Assembly: GCA_963556145.1 (NCBI GenBank)
Contig: OY744473.1
Coordinates: forward strand, 3,348,001-3,412,000
Direction of reading: 5' to 3'
DNA: 64,000 bases
DNA from: Hygrocybe punicea
Lineage: Eukaryota; Basidiomycota; Agaricomycetes; Agaricales; Hygrophoraceae
This document shows positions 34,001 through 43,598 of the stretch, one piece after another. Position 1 is the first letter of the stretch. Every line of letters begins with the position of its first letter. A model generated the notes under the pieces. The model was not told the origin of the DNA, ran no database searches, and worked only from the letters and a program-made list of their open reading frames with translations. Both the position numbers and the translations under genes were made by a program.

Positions 34001-35467
34001 AGGAATGTGACGGTGCAATATTACTACGTATATATGAGAACCTAATGATGGTTATTAAATGATATAAAATATAATGAGGTATGATAGAGAAACCCACCAA
34101 TCGGCGCCAAGGGTGACCCCAATTCAGAGCTCATCGTTGGGTCCATGACGTTCATGTATGCTGTTGGAGAAAAAAAGGGAGTTGTCATGGGCACGAAGCC
34201 CTTTACAAACCTTACCATCGAAAATGTCCTGGTACAGGCCTTCTCGGCGAGTTCTCGTGCGCCATTCATCTAAGAGTTCCTCGACACCTGGAGTGGAGAT
34301 GATTGATGGTAACTGTTCACTAATTGACAGGTAAGGATACCGAAGAAGTGGGATATTCTTGCGTCGTTTCCCTCGCTGAGTGAATTCTGAAGTGAATACA
34401 GGAGACTGGCAGCGGAAACAGAGATTCTCTGCTGAATCCGAAGCATACTCAGGATAAACTTCCTTGCAATTGGGACAGACTGCAAGGATATGAACAGGGA
34501 CATCGAGAGAGAGGATGGCATTTGCTGATTGAAGCGTGCGCAGGGGAACTTCACAATTAGGGTTGAGGAAAAAGAGGATACATGTGAGGATTGATAGTAC
34601 AGCGTGGCAGGCAATTTGCGGCAAGTGGAACTGGAGATGTAGCCAAGTAACGAGGGCATAGATAACCTGTAGATGAGGGGGCTGCAAGGAGAGATCGACA
34701 GCCTTGACGCTAATGTCTGTTGGTGCGAATGGATCCGGGTGGTCTTCATCAGCTACACCAAGGCTGACAGGAGCATCTGGTACATCAGCATCCGAATCCT
34801 CACTGTCCTCGCCTTGCTCGTTATCAGCCCCTTCTTGTTCTTCTTCATCGGCATCAACAAGCTCACATCCAGCATATTCGTCATCCGATACCTCGTCATG
34901 ATCAGAATCAGATGCTTCCTGGGGCATTTCGTGTGCTAACCCTTCTTCTAGCATATTTTGGAAACACTGCTGAATCTCAGCGTCTATAGGGTCACGAGCT
35001 GGAGGTCTGTGAGCAATATGAGAGGTGAGCGGAACAGAACCGGCATGCGCAGCCAAGTTGTGAATAGAATGGTAGTCAACGAGGCCTGTAAGAACCCGAG
35101 GGTCGTGTATGTTAGGTCCAAGGTTTGGAAGGGCAGATCCAAAGGTTTGAATGTCTAGATCCTTGCCAGTCATGGTACCATGGTCAAGCATTTCTTGTTC
35201 AACTACCTCGGCAGAGGTTCGCGCTGGGAAATCTAGATCAGGGAATGACAATTCCACCTGCTGGCGCGAAGGGGGGAAACTGCGGGGGATGGGTCCAGAT
35301 GAACGCTGGCTCCGAGGTATGATATGACGAAGTCGGCCTGCCATACTGGCTGAAGTGCTTGTCGATAGTCTTGCTCTATTGACAGCACGTTCGTGAGTTC
35401 GCTTTATTTCTGCAGAAATGTGAGCGCCGTTGCAGCTTGGACAGAAACACGCGAAGAGTTGAGGCAT
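31020..35467 (-). pseudogene. CACTA transposase (tnp2 family)
   Basis: The gene starts at ATG 35467 with a CX2C motif (FCPSC), then a disordered acidic region. A CX2C..CX2C zinc motif near 34390-34470 (CPNCKEVY, FRCQSP) precedes the transposase core. Exons I could place: 34098-35467, 33955-34041, 33750-33904, 33548-33704, 33306-33491, then from 33256 on. Core blocks include LYQDIFDGK, IGVTLGADW, LMCTSIMPGPKEQ, VILIAIVCDKPAAHK, CTECW, YFDIVRQMVIDPMHNLYLG, LTADQWFLLATV, HPDDPKNFLKL and PNHHYAIHTARCVRDFGP, a clear tnp2 series. A reiterated ERVAAEKKAEK coiled-coil segment (32433-32771) is inserted between the last two groups. One TGA (34124-34126) stands for an expected Arg. The 3' end is not fixed and may overlap the convergent gene ending at 30938. 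It would excise and insert the CACTA element in the nucleus. Confidence 0.88.
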
Positions 35468-35599
35468 GTTACAAGACGCGCTCAGGACGCGACGTGCTCA
35501 AGGTTGACACATCATGAAGCAAGGACCTCAGAAAGAATTTATTTTATGGTGCAACAAGAGTCTATGAGTAGACGAGAATATGATACAGCAAGAAGAACT

Positions 35600-36397
35600 A
35601 GTACTATACTATTTATCTTTGAACCGTTTTCCAGCTTGGAAACTGGAGATGGTAGGACCATCAGGAATTTCGCGACAGTGTTTGGCATTCATCAGCGTGA
35701 CATCGCGGGGACTGGTGGGATCAATGGTGGGATTAATCCCACCGGTCTCCTGGAGGGTAACATCTTCAAGTTTGTCCTAGGGTAATGCGTGAGAGGTACT
35801 CGATAGTAAGATACAATAAATATTTACCTTGACTTCTGCTTTGAGGCGCCTGCGATTTTCAATGCAGAACAAAGTAAATTGTTTGGATTTGGGTGTTGCG
35901 TTGTGATTTTCGAGAATGTCCGTCAGGAAGATGGTGTCTTCTGACTCCGTTTTGCTCGTGTTTGAAGATTTGCTGGGGAGTTGTCTAAAGCTGAGGGGTT
36001 CACAGTAATGGGATCAATTGACTTGTTGTTGTCGTCGTCGAAGGTTCTACGGGCCATACAAGATATTTTTAATGAACATAAGTACTCAAATTCAAAAGAG
36101 AAGACCACTTACTTTCGTCACATCAAAGAGTCCATTAAATCGTGATCTGATGCTGTAAAAAAACAATAACTTTCTGAGTCGCTTTTCACGTTAATATCTG
36201 TGCGGTTGGTAGGGTGTTTGATGACGATTAGCTGTAGAAATATGTCAACACCGAATTAACGTCTGTGAAAATATGAGACGTACCAGAGGCCCTGGTTCAG
36301 TTGGTGTGATAATGATATGCTCGTCTTGATCCTGTTGTGTGAGCTGAATGGTTACAACGTTGACACTACGTGTCGTGGAGACGACTTGGGCAGGCAT
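35600..36397 (-). pseudogene. Small unknown gene near the right end of the CACTA element
   Basis: Starting at ATG 36397 (MPAQVVSTTRSVNVVTIQLT), an exon ends at a GTACGT donor near 36283. It is followed by an exon with KSDSESYCFFTASDHDLMDS, then TFDDDNNKSIDP (about 36040) and, in a shifted frame, DTIFLTDILENHN..FTLFCIENRRRLKAEV (about 35835-35945) and DKLEDVTLQETGGINP (about 35700-35780). An in-frame TGA follows DSLM. I recognise no family. It is transcribed in the same direction as, and upstream of, the transposase, inside the CACTA ends, so it is likely part of the element. Confidence 0.45.
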
Positions 36398-36702
36398 GAG
36401 CAGGTGAAGGGTAAAGGTTAAGGGTAAAGTGAGCACAAAAGCTCCGTGATAGGCGAGGAGTCATCTCCATGATCCAGACACAGGAGAGGTGATGGGCTGG
36501 GGTAAGGACAGGCGCTGTCTCTGGATGTCGGGATACCGTGTGGTTATGGCTGGTCGGTGCAAGCCAGACTTCAGGATCATATTTATATTCAGATGAAAGC
36601 GTGATTTAGTGCTATCGTACTAATCAGCCTGTCCAATCTCTGAAGATACCTCCTCTCAGAGTCAAGAGAGGTCCAGGCTAGTTTGGAGTTTCCGCAGTGA
36701 TT

Positions 36703-36969
36703 GGAAAGGTCATTAGACGTAGCCTCAATATGGGTATGGTTAATTAGTATCTAGCATACACAGTATCTTAGCCGTCAGTTATATATGGTCTGACATGTCT
36801 GGAGGGTCTGGGATTGTTGGAAAATAACTTCGGAGTGAAATTGTTCTGGGCCAGACCTCTCCAGACTGGCCCAGACGAAAAAGTCTCTCAGGACCTTTTG
36901 TCGATTTGCTGAAGCATTGTGTTTGCCCTCCCTAAAACGGCCCTAAAACGGCCCTTGCCGTGTTTACAA
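36703..36969. other. GGTCTG-rich spacer
   Basis: No gene. The sequence GGTCTGACATGTCTGGAGGGTCTGG and its complement-like CCAGACCTCTCCAGACTGG (36784-36885) resemble the block at 9445-9635. Confidence 0.4.
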
Positions 36970-38471
36970 CAAGGGGGTGGCGGAACGCGAAGCTCCGATA
37001 TACCCTCATATTTATTTTTTCAAGACCCGAGACCACCCCCCCCCCCCCCCCTCCTTCTCAAAAAGGCAATTATTTGCACATGACATATAATTTTATCCAT
37101 AACTATGTGTGACGACGTTTATTCCTGCTTCCTCGACAACTGGGGCATGACCAATTCTTGGGCACAGATTGGTCTAATTCCATGCAGTTCCGGTGGAACT
37201 AAGTACTTCAATTAGATACCAGGTAGGTCAAAACAATAAGGCTCACCAAGACGACAATCCCATGGCAAGGAGTATCAAAGGCGGGCTTTGCAGGCGGCTG
37301 TGCGTGGTTGGCGCTCATTGGCATTGAGGACGTCGAGAGATCAACGAGTGCCTCCTCGATCTCATCCACATCAATAACGTCTGTTGTTGCAGTAGCCGGA
37401 GTGGTACCAGTCTCAACGGCAGTAGGTGAGAATCTTTTCTGTTTGATTGTTGTTATTATGAAATTCAAATATAGGTTTTGAATACGCACTCAAGGTCGAT
37501 CGCTGCCAGAAGTATTCCAACTTTGACTTCAATTAGTGCGCCCTGCAGACCACGGTGTATCACGAAATATTCAATGAAGTTGTGAAATCCATCTATTCCA
37601 TTCTTCCCACGTCGTGCGATTTCGTTCAGCTGACTATTCTCTGAATTTGACCCCCAGTCGAATGCCCGCTTCATCATTGGGTTCAAGAGGTCTTCCCAGT
37701 CGTCCTTGTCTGGGTCAATGCAAGCCGCTGGATCGCCGGAGAACACCGCCAAGGGATGATCTGCATCTGCAAGGGGGGTGGATTTGGGAATCTTCCTCTT
37801 CTTTTGATCGAGTTCTCGGAGTAGGCATCCCACAATCACACATGGCAGTATGGAGTTGTGTTCAGCGTTAACCTTTTCTGATGCTGATGCCAACGCTACG
37901 AGATCAATAGGCGGTGCATGGACAAGTGAGGGTGCCGACACTGTGCATGGATTGAGCACTTGCTGCGATCCAAAGAAGGTGAGCAGAGATGCATCTGGTC
38001 TTTCTTTCCGCCTTTTAAACAAGCCACCGTGTGCCTCTTGTTTGCAAACAGCTTGTGCCGCTTGACATGCCCTGGACCTGCGATGAATTTCCAAATTTTT
38101 AGGGCCAGCGGTGCCCACTCGAATGACTTCTCCACAATCGGGACATGGTAGCTGGGTCTCTGTTGTGTATTGATTTGTGCGACTAAGTGTAATCCAAGCT
38201 CTGAGTTCAATGTGTACAGAGTAGAAGTTATTGTCACGTACTCTTTTTTCTTGGCCATTTTGTATGGTTACGCAAGTTAATAGGGTTCGTTCACTGGTCT
38301 TACTCATAGGACGTGTCATTTGCTTCTATTACTACTTCTCAGGCATGAATAGGGCAATTGCCCTGCCAAACTAGCTCAAAACCCCCGGAGTTCAAAAAAA
38401 AAAATCGGCCCGCTGGCTGACCCCCCCCCCCCCTACCTCAGGTGCGGGATTCGGGTTCCGCCACCCCCTTG
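36970..38471. mobile_element. Element with hAT-type ends and 8-bp duplication carrying one zinc-finger-like gene
   Basis: CAAGGGGGTGGCGGAAC at 36970 is matched by its reverse complement ending at 38471. GTTTACAA flanks both sides (36962-36969 and 38472-38479). The 1502-bp element contains poly-C runs inside each end (37037-37051 and 38421-38433) and a single spliced gene on the minus strand. It has no recognisable transposase. Confidence 0.85.
37103..38319 (-). CDS. 373-aa zinc-binding-type protein carried by the hAT-type element
   Basis: Exons 37486-38319, 37247-37438 and 37103-37198 join in frame (374 codons, no internal stop) with 47- and 48-nt introns. Near residue 60 lies CPDCGEVIRVGTAG..H..C, a zinc-finger-like block, followed by a basic patch (FKRRKERPD). 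The middle has DDWEDLLNPMMKRAFDWGS and GLQGALIEVKVGILLAAI, which I recall from repeated Agaricomycete proteins found with other transposons. The C-terminus has FHRNCMELDQSVPKNW..CPSC, resembling the second half of a PHD finger. The start may lie downstream at another ATG. The N-terminal finger suggests end binding (as BED fingers do in hAT transposases) and the PHD-like end suggests a chromatin contact; both are inference. The frame is intact, unlike most genes around it. Confidence 0.7.
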
Positions 38472-38691
38472 GTTTACAATGAATATGATTATCATTTGTC
38501 TTTCGGCCTTATGGTGTACTTTCATATCATAGATTATAATCATAAATCCTAGATCTTTCCCGATATAACAAAAAAAGGCTCTAGATTATAATTTCCTTAC
38601 GGATGTTGGCCCACTCAAACGGCAGCCTAAATAAATTGAGGACTCGGAAATCATTAGAACATGGTTCCCACGCACAGGGCCATAGGAGTGA

Positions 38692-39459
38692 ATGGCAAAT
38701 CTCATCCGCAGTGCAAAGTCTGGTAATGACTGGACACAAAACGATATTCGAGCCTACAACATCCAAGTCGTTGAGCAGTCGTTTACCGACTTCTTCGCTC
38801 GAGATCAGCTCCCTCCAGCGCCACCTGCAGTGCATCGCTTCTGCGAAACCACAGACCGAGCGCTCGCTCCCGACGACGAGACCTACAAATTGTTGCACTA
38901 CCTTGATCTTGCACATAACCCCAAAGTAGGCCAGGAAGCCGCTGTCGACAACTTTGCTGCGAGGTTGTTAGAGACTTTGGGGTACGCCACGGGTCGTCGG
39001 GTCATCATCACGCGGCAAGCCCTGCCACTTGTTATCTGCGGGATGCAGTGCTCTGCTCAGACAGACGTTTGCATTTGTGATGAGAACGACTATCTTCTTT
39101 TGGTACAGGAGGACAAACGATTCGACAACCCTGACGACCCCGAGCCACAACTCATCGCTGAAGCCATCGCTGCCTACCAGCGGGGCAACTTTACCCGCGA
39201 AAGGGTCCTTCACGTCCCAACCCTCGATGAGATTACTTTCCCCGGCATCACCCTTGTCGGAACAACCCCTACGTTTTACAAGATAAAGGTCACCGCTCAA
39301 CTTAACAACGCCGTGATGGGAGGGACGTTTCCATCCAATACTTCCGTTGTTTATCGCCATACCCCCAGACTTCCACTCCGCAACAGTGATGGGATGAAAC
39401 CATTGGAGAATCGCACTACCATCCTTCAATATTACCAGGCATTCAAGGATTTTGTTTAG
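38692..39459 (+). CDS. Intact 255-aa Agaricomycete-expanded protein of unknown function
   Basis: A single uninterrupted frame from ATG 38692 to TAG 39459. Blocks include NDWTQNDIRAYNIQVV, LHYLDLAHNPKVGQEAAVDN, LPLVICGMQCSAQTDVCI, DYLLLVQEDK, PQLIAEAIAAYQ and FYKIKVTAQLNNAV. I recognise this as a family with many copies in mushroom genomes and no assigned function. The order Asp (TDVC), beta strand, then Glu-X-Lys (VQEDK) resembles a PD-(D/E)XK nuclease core; this is inference from the motif alone. It lies between two mobile elements and is one of few undamaged genes in the block. No introns and no coding-sequence decay suggest it is either recent or under selection. Confidence 0.75.
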   Translation: MANLIRSAKSGNDWTQNDIRAYNIQVVEQSFTDFFARDQLPPAPPAVHRFCETTDRALAPDDETYKLLHYLDLAHNPKVGQEAAVDNFAARLLETLGYATGRRVIITRQALPLVICGMQCSAQTDVCICDENDYLLLVQEDKRFDNPDDPEPQLIAEAIAAYQRGNFTRERVLHVPTLDEITFPGITLVGTTPTFYKIKVTAQLNNAVMGGTFPSNTSVVYRHTPRLPLRNSDGMKPLENRTTILQYYQAFKDFV

Positions 39460-39875
39460 GTAGCGTCCTGTCGATTTTATATATTCTACCTCTTGTCTTA
39501 CACTCATCTGATGCACTAGTTTGGCTCACTATTATAACATGAAATTGGTGTATGATATTAGTTTGGTTGCTAATATATGCCTCAACGTTTTTTTACGTTT
39601 TTTTTGAACTATTCCATTGGTACAGCTGGTATCAGCACTTTACCATGTCCGAGCAGTCAGACGAGAATGGTATGCGCCTGATTCCTATACCTCAGCATAC
39701 CGCCAACTGCAACCACCTCTTCCACTTCGATCATTATCAGGGCCTACCACCACTGCTTTGCAGTTGGATTTCCGTGGTAAGTTGGTATAATTTTCCCGTC
39801 GAGAGGTGCAACCCATCCAATCTCTTGAAACTCTCCCATGATATCTTTCAACTATAGTTGTAGTGCCACTAATTA
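39460..39875. other. No firm gene; possible short exon
   Basis: AT-rich flank of the 255-aa gene. A short open frame at 39644-39857 (MSEQSDENGMRLIPIPQ) contains a possible GTAAGT donor near 39778. It could be the start of a gene cut by the Tc1 insertion, but nothing supports it further. Confidence 0.35.
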
Positions 39876-39942
39876 GTTACAGCTATTTCCGAAAAGATGC
39901 GGAATCCTATGAGTGTTTTTATTGGACAAAATTATGACGCTC

Positions 39943-40568
39943 CACGTGCACTTTTATTATTTGCGCGATAGAGGCTGCGCGATCGCGCGAATTGGAACTG
40001 CGCGGTTTCACAAAGTACACGGACTTTGTTTTTTTGGCATTGCTGTGCGTCTGTGGGGCCATTTGGGGTGAATAGTACATTTAATTTATTTCTACCTGTA
40101 TACTTAGAGTGTTTTAGTCAACTATTAGCTATATTTCAGCAAGCTTTGTGGGCACAAAGCAGCCTCGGTGAGCATGACCGCTAATTTTGGATTTCCTATT
40201 TTGGGCAAGCTTCGTGATGTAGAGATTTGATTGCACGATCCGATCATTGGCCAGGCCATCACGATGACAACTCATATCAAATTTGATATCACATGATTGT
40301 TGCAACCAAAACAGGCAGCTTGTTGATTTCTTGCTCGGAGTTAGAGTCTGCTTCGTATTGCACAAAGCTTGCTGGAATATAGCTAATAGTTGACTAAAAC
40401 ACTCTAAGTATACAGGTAGAAATAAATTAAATGTATTATTCTCCCCAAATGGCCCCACAGACGCACAGCAATGCCAAAAAAACAAAGTCTGTGTACCTTG
40501 TGAAACCGCACGGTTCCAATTCGCGCGATCGCGCAGCCTCTATCGCGCAAATAATAAAAGTGCACGTG
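39943..40568. repeat. Fold-back repeat near the left end of the integrase element
   Basis: Arms of about 208 bp (39943-40150 and 40359-40568) are near-perfect reverse complements around a 208-bp loop. The arms contain GCGCGATCGCGCG and GTTTTAGTCAACTATTAGC. No coding sequence. It could be a separate palindromic MITE or a structural part of the host element. Confidence 0.75.
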
Positions 40569-40859
40569 TAACGTCATATGTAACGTCATACATAATCACA
40601 TGTGCAGTCTCGTGAAGTCTGGCACAAAAGAACTGAAAAGATATGCGAAGCACAGGTCAGCGCAATGCCACATATTCTCACTGACATACAACTGTTTCGT
40701 GATAGACTGTGCAATACTGTGCAGGGCATCCATTGTCATAACCATGCGCACCCATGCGCAGTGGTGCGCCTGGGTCTAAATTTGCGATGCCTATGATTTG
40801 AGCACCAAAGTAGTATGAGTAACAACAATTTTGTACAACGAGCTTAGGAATCGTACCAG

Positions 40860-42449
40860 ATGGAAACCACCTTGCGGCGCTCTGGGCAACAGCACTCAGC
40901 CCACACCCAAGCCAGAGATGACGAACTATCAGTACAACCTTTAACTGAACAGAGGCGTGCAAGAGAACCCGACAGGCCAGACTCGGCAACAGCAGTTGAA
41001 TCAGCCATCACCGCACCTCCAATTTTTGTCGTCAGTGATACTGAGTTGGAAGGTCACAGCCCACTGGCAGGTACACAGCAACCCGCATCACTTCTGCTGG
41101 GACGCATACTCACTGCTGCTGAGGCAGCTGTAGCATCCGAGATCGATATCATGACAATGCCGATTGACAACATGCCACCAAGACACAGACGCCAGTTGGA
41201 TAACCTCCCCAAGAGTGAGGAATTGTTTCAATCCTATCTCACTACTCTTACACAGTCAGAAGGAACGTTCTTACCACCAGCTGGCTACCACAGCCACAGT
41301 AGATCCTTAACACCCTGACCACTTGAATTTGAGGAGGAGCACCGGCCACTGTTCACACCCAATACAACTGCTACTATCCAAATGAACCCCAGTTCATCCC
41401 CCACATCTGCCACAGTTTTTATTGGCTTGCGCCGAGGCAATCTCTGATGCAGCTACATACAGAGCGGCTTGATGTTTCAAAGAGACCCTTGCGCTTCTGA
41501 TATCATAGAAGCCATTCTTGAATGTGACTGTATTCCTGGCCGCACCATCTCCATGTGGCCTCAGGGTGAGATCTTTGTTGGAATGTCGCAACAACCTGTT
41601 GATATAGAATCTAACGAGTATCAGCATCACTCGAACTGCTTCCAGGAGATCGGTTGTCTCCATGAACTACTTGATACGCAACACGTAGGCAGAGCTACTC
41701 TCTACAGAGTCATTGATCCCACTGTGGACACGGAGTGCCGCGCACAGTTGGTGGAGATGCACAGCCTCGACAAAATGGAACAAATCTATGTACTTTATAT
41801 TTGGGAAGAGGTAAGTACCAGCAATTACTTCAAGAACGGTATTTAACTAATGGAACAGGTTGATCATGCCATTGGTGACCCCGGGCTGCCTGTCGTGAGA
41901 ACAACAATGCTTGCTCCCCTTGCCAGTGTCTCCCATCCATCGTCAATTGACTCATACTTAGATGACCACTTCCCTGAGCAGAAGCAATGTTTGATTAACT
42001 TGGTGTATCAAAGGTATGGCATGGCATACAAGCACTGTCTTTCTGAGCGCACACTTCGAAATGTTGCTGATCTTGTTGGGGTAATATGGCCCATGAAAGG
42101 CACTGCCAAACCAAAGGTATTCCATGATACTGGTTTGGTTATCAAACTTGACGACCTTGCGCGCTGGGCTGGGATCAACCTGGGCTCATTCAAGAACATT
42201 TGAGCCAGTGTTGCAAAGGCAAGGGTTGCGCGAGAGCAATTGCACCAACAAAGTGCCCTTTCATTGGACCAAAGAGATGCGTCCGCTATCGGCATCTTGG
42301 AAGTCTTATTGTCCAGAGAGCAGGTGGATTATCCTGATTTGAGTCAAACTTTTAACATGGCAGATGGTGAATGGGATGTGATAAGGATGACGGCTGATGG
42401 TCTGGACAGACTGGTCAAACGGATACTCGATAAATTCGGCGGCGACTAG
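40860..42449 (+). pseudogene. Unknown gene 1 of the integrase element
   Basis: The frame starts at ATG 40860 and runs in one phase to about 41811. A GTAAGT donor near 41811 and an acceptor before VDHAIGDPG (about 41858) join it to a second exon ending at TAG 42449. The N-terminal 230 residues are low complexity. The rest includes FQRDPCASDIIEAILE, ISMWPQGEIFVGMSQ, LYRVIDPTVDTECR, CLINLVYQRYGMAYKHCL, RWAGINLGSFKN and a C-terminal helical stretch. I recognise no domain. Three in-frame stops, all TGA (41316-41318, 41445-41447, 42201-42203), fall where Arg CGA would fit, with no frameshift. It may be an accessory protein of the element. Confidence 0.5.
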
Positions 42450-42807
42450 ACACCATTTCCATACTCCCATTTCCGTGACCAGCAGAATCCCTTGTAGTGT
42501 ATGCCGTGTCAATTTTTATGTCATGTTCTGTTATCCAGTGATCACACAAATCGAGTCTCTGCATCTTTCCGAGATATTGAAAATTGGAAATATTAAGGTG
42601 GACCAGTCTCTTAAGCTGGCGACAGCATAGTGCTTTCATCTTGCTCGTTGCCTAATAGTGGCCCAAAACTACTGCATGTATGATTGTTAGACTACAGGGT
42701 CATATGTGGGTTTGCTATATGACATATATGATACATTGCCAGCCATGTATTCCTGAACGAAGTGAGCATTGCCCTCCATGACACTGCAAGCACACCAGAC
42801 GACTCAC
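42450..42807. other. No gene recognised
   Basis: Spacer between the plus-strand gene ending at 42449 and the minus-strand gene ending near 42808. No repeat or structure noticed. Confidence 0.4.
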
Positions 42808-43484
42808 CCTTTGTCATGGCCAAGTGCACGCTCGGCCTCGAGTAGCGCAGGCAATGTCAGAAACTGGGCTGTGCTACATAGGAATGAAACGGGCCTACCT
42901 TCCATGATATACGCCTGGCCTAAGACCCCGTAGAACCACCCATACGTTCACAGCAGATGATAGTGCTGGTGGGAATTGTAATGATGGCGTAGGAGGGTTT
43001 TGCAAAGTTGAATTGGGAGCCATAGGGGTTGATGGGACAGCGAGTCGAAAGGGCCCAACATCACCAGAAGCTAAAGCAGCAGCATACGCCTGATGGGCTG
43101 CCGCAACTGTGCGGAAGCCTTGGTAGGGACTGGATGGGAATTGGTCTGTTTGTTGACTGCAGGTGGCCCTGGGATAGCTGTATGAAGTGGGAGGTGGCCA
43201 GTGGCATCAGAAACTCACCAGGAAAGAAAGACGCCGGTTGTGTGTCCATTGTAAACAGTGTATGCTGCACTTTTGGATGATCTACCCTGGGATGTTTGCA
43301 CATCTTCATGGCGAAGAGTCTCTGCCACTGCTGTTGTAGCTAGAAAAGGATCTTTGATGAGGTTATCGTCGGTATACGAGTCTAACGATGGAGAGCTTGC
43401 TGAGAATAAGATTGAATCAAGAGGATCATCAGGAGGATCAGGTGAATGAGGCAGAGGCATAAGGTTGGGCTGTGGCAGTATCAT
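42808..43484 (-). pseudogene. RNase H1 N-terminal (viroplasmin-like) domain protein, partial
   Basis: From ATG 43484 a Pro/Ser/Asp-rich N-terminus (LPHSPDPPDDPLDSI) leads to a GTGAGT donor near 43218. The next exon is Pro/Gln-rich, carries one frameshift near 43075, and contains NVWVVLRGLRPGVYHGR near 42905-42955. The W-V-V..G..PG-Y pattern is the RNase H1 N-terminal or viroplasmin fold signature, which binds RNA-DNA hybrids. A following exon has FLTLPALLEAERALG (about 42815-42870). Similar Pro-rich proteins with this domain are common in Agaricomycetes. The match covers only the first half of the domain, so it is truncated or continues in an exon I did not find. Confidence 0.45.
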
Positions 43485-43598
43485 GGCAATGGGTTTGTTT
43501 AGCGTTGAGGTGAGGAGACATTGATTACTGCAGTGGTTATTGTTACGTGCACCTGACTTGGGCCTTCAAGTTAACATCTCTGAAACTGTGACATCAAA

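Larger units (their letters stand above)
18112..36699. mobile_element. CACTA (EnSpm-type) transposon with nested Ty3/Gypsy element
   Basis: The left end CACTGCGGAAACTC at 18112 is matched by its reverse complement GAGTTTCCGCAGTG ending at 36699. Both ends are flanked by ATT (18109-18111 and 36700-36702). A 3-bp duplication and CACTR termini define the CACTA superfamily, and the tnp2-type transposase inside agrees. Without the 10.3-kb retrotransposon the element is about 8.3 kb and holds three genes: an unknown 615-codon gene (plus), the transposase (minus, convergent) and a small gene near the right end (minus). Confidence 0.85.

Noticed and set aside
34042..34269. Alternative splice reading of the tnp2 gene through a frame giving MNVMDPTMSSELGS
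   Set aside because: The other frame gives the conserved IGVTLGADW block with a single TGA, which agrees with tnp2 relatives.
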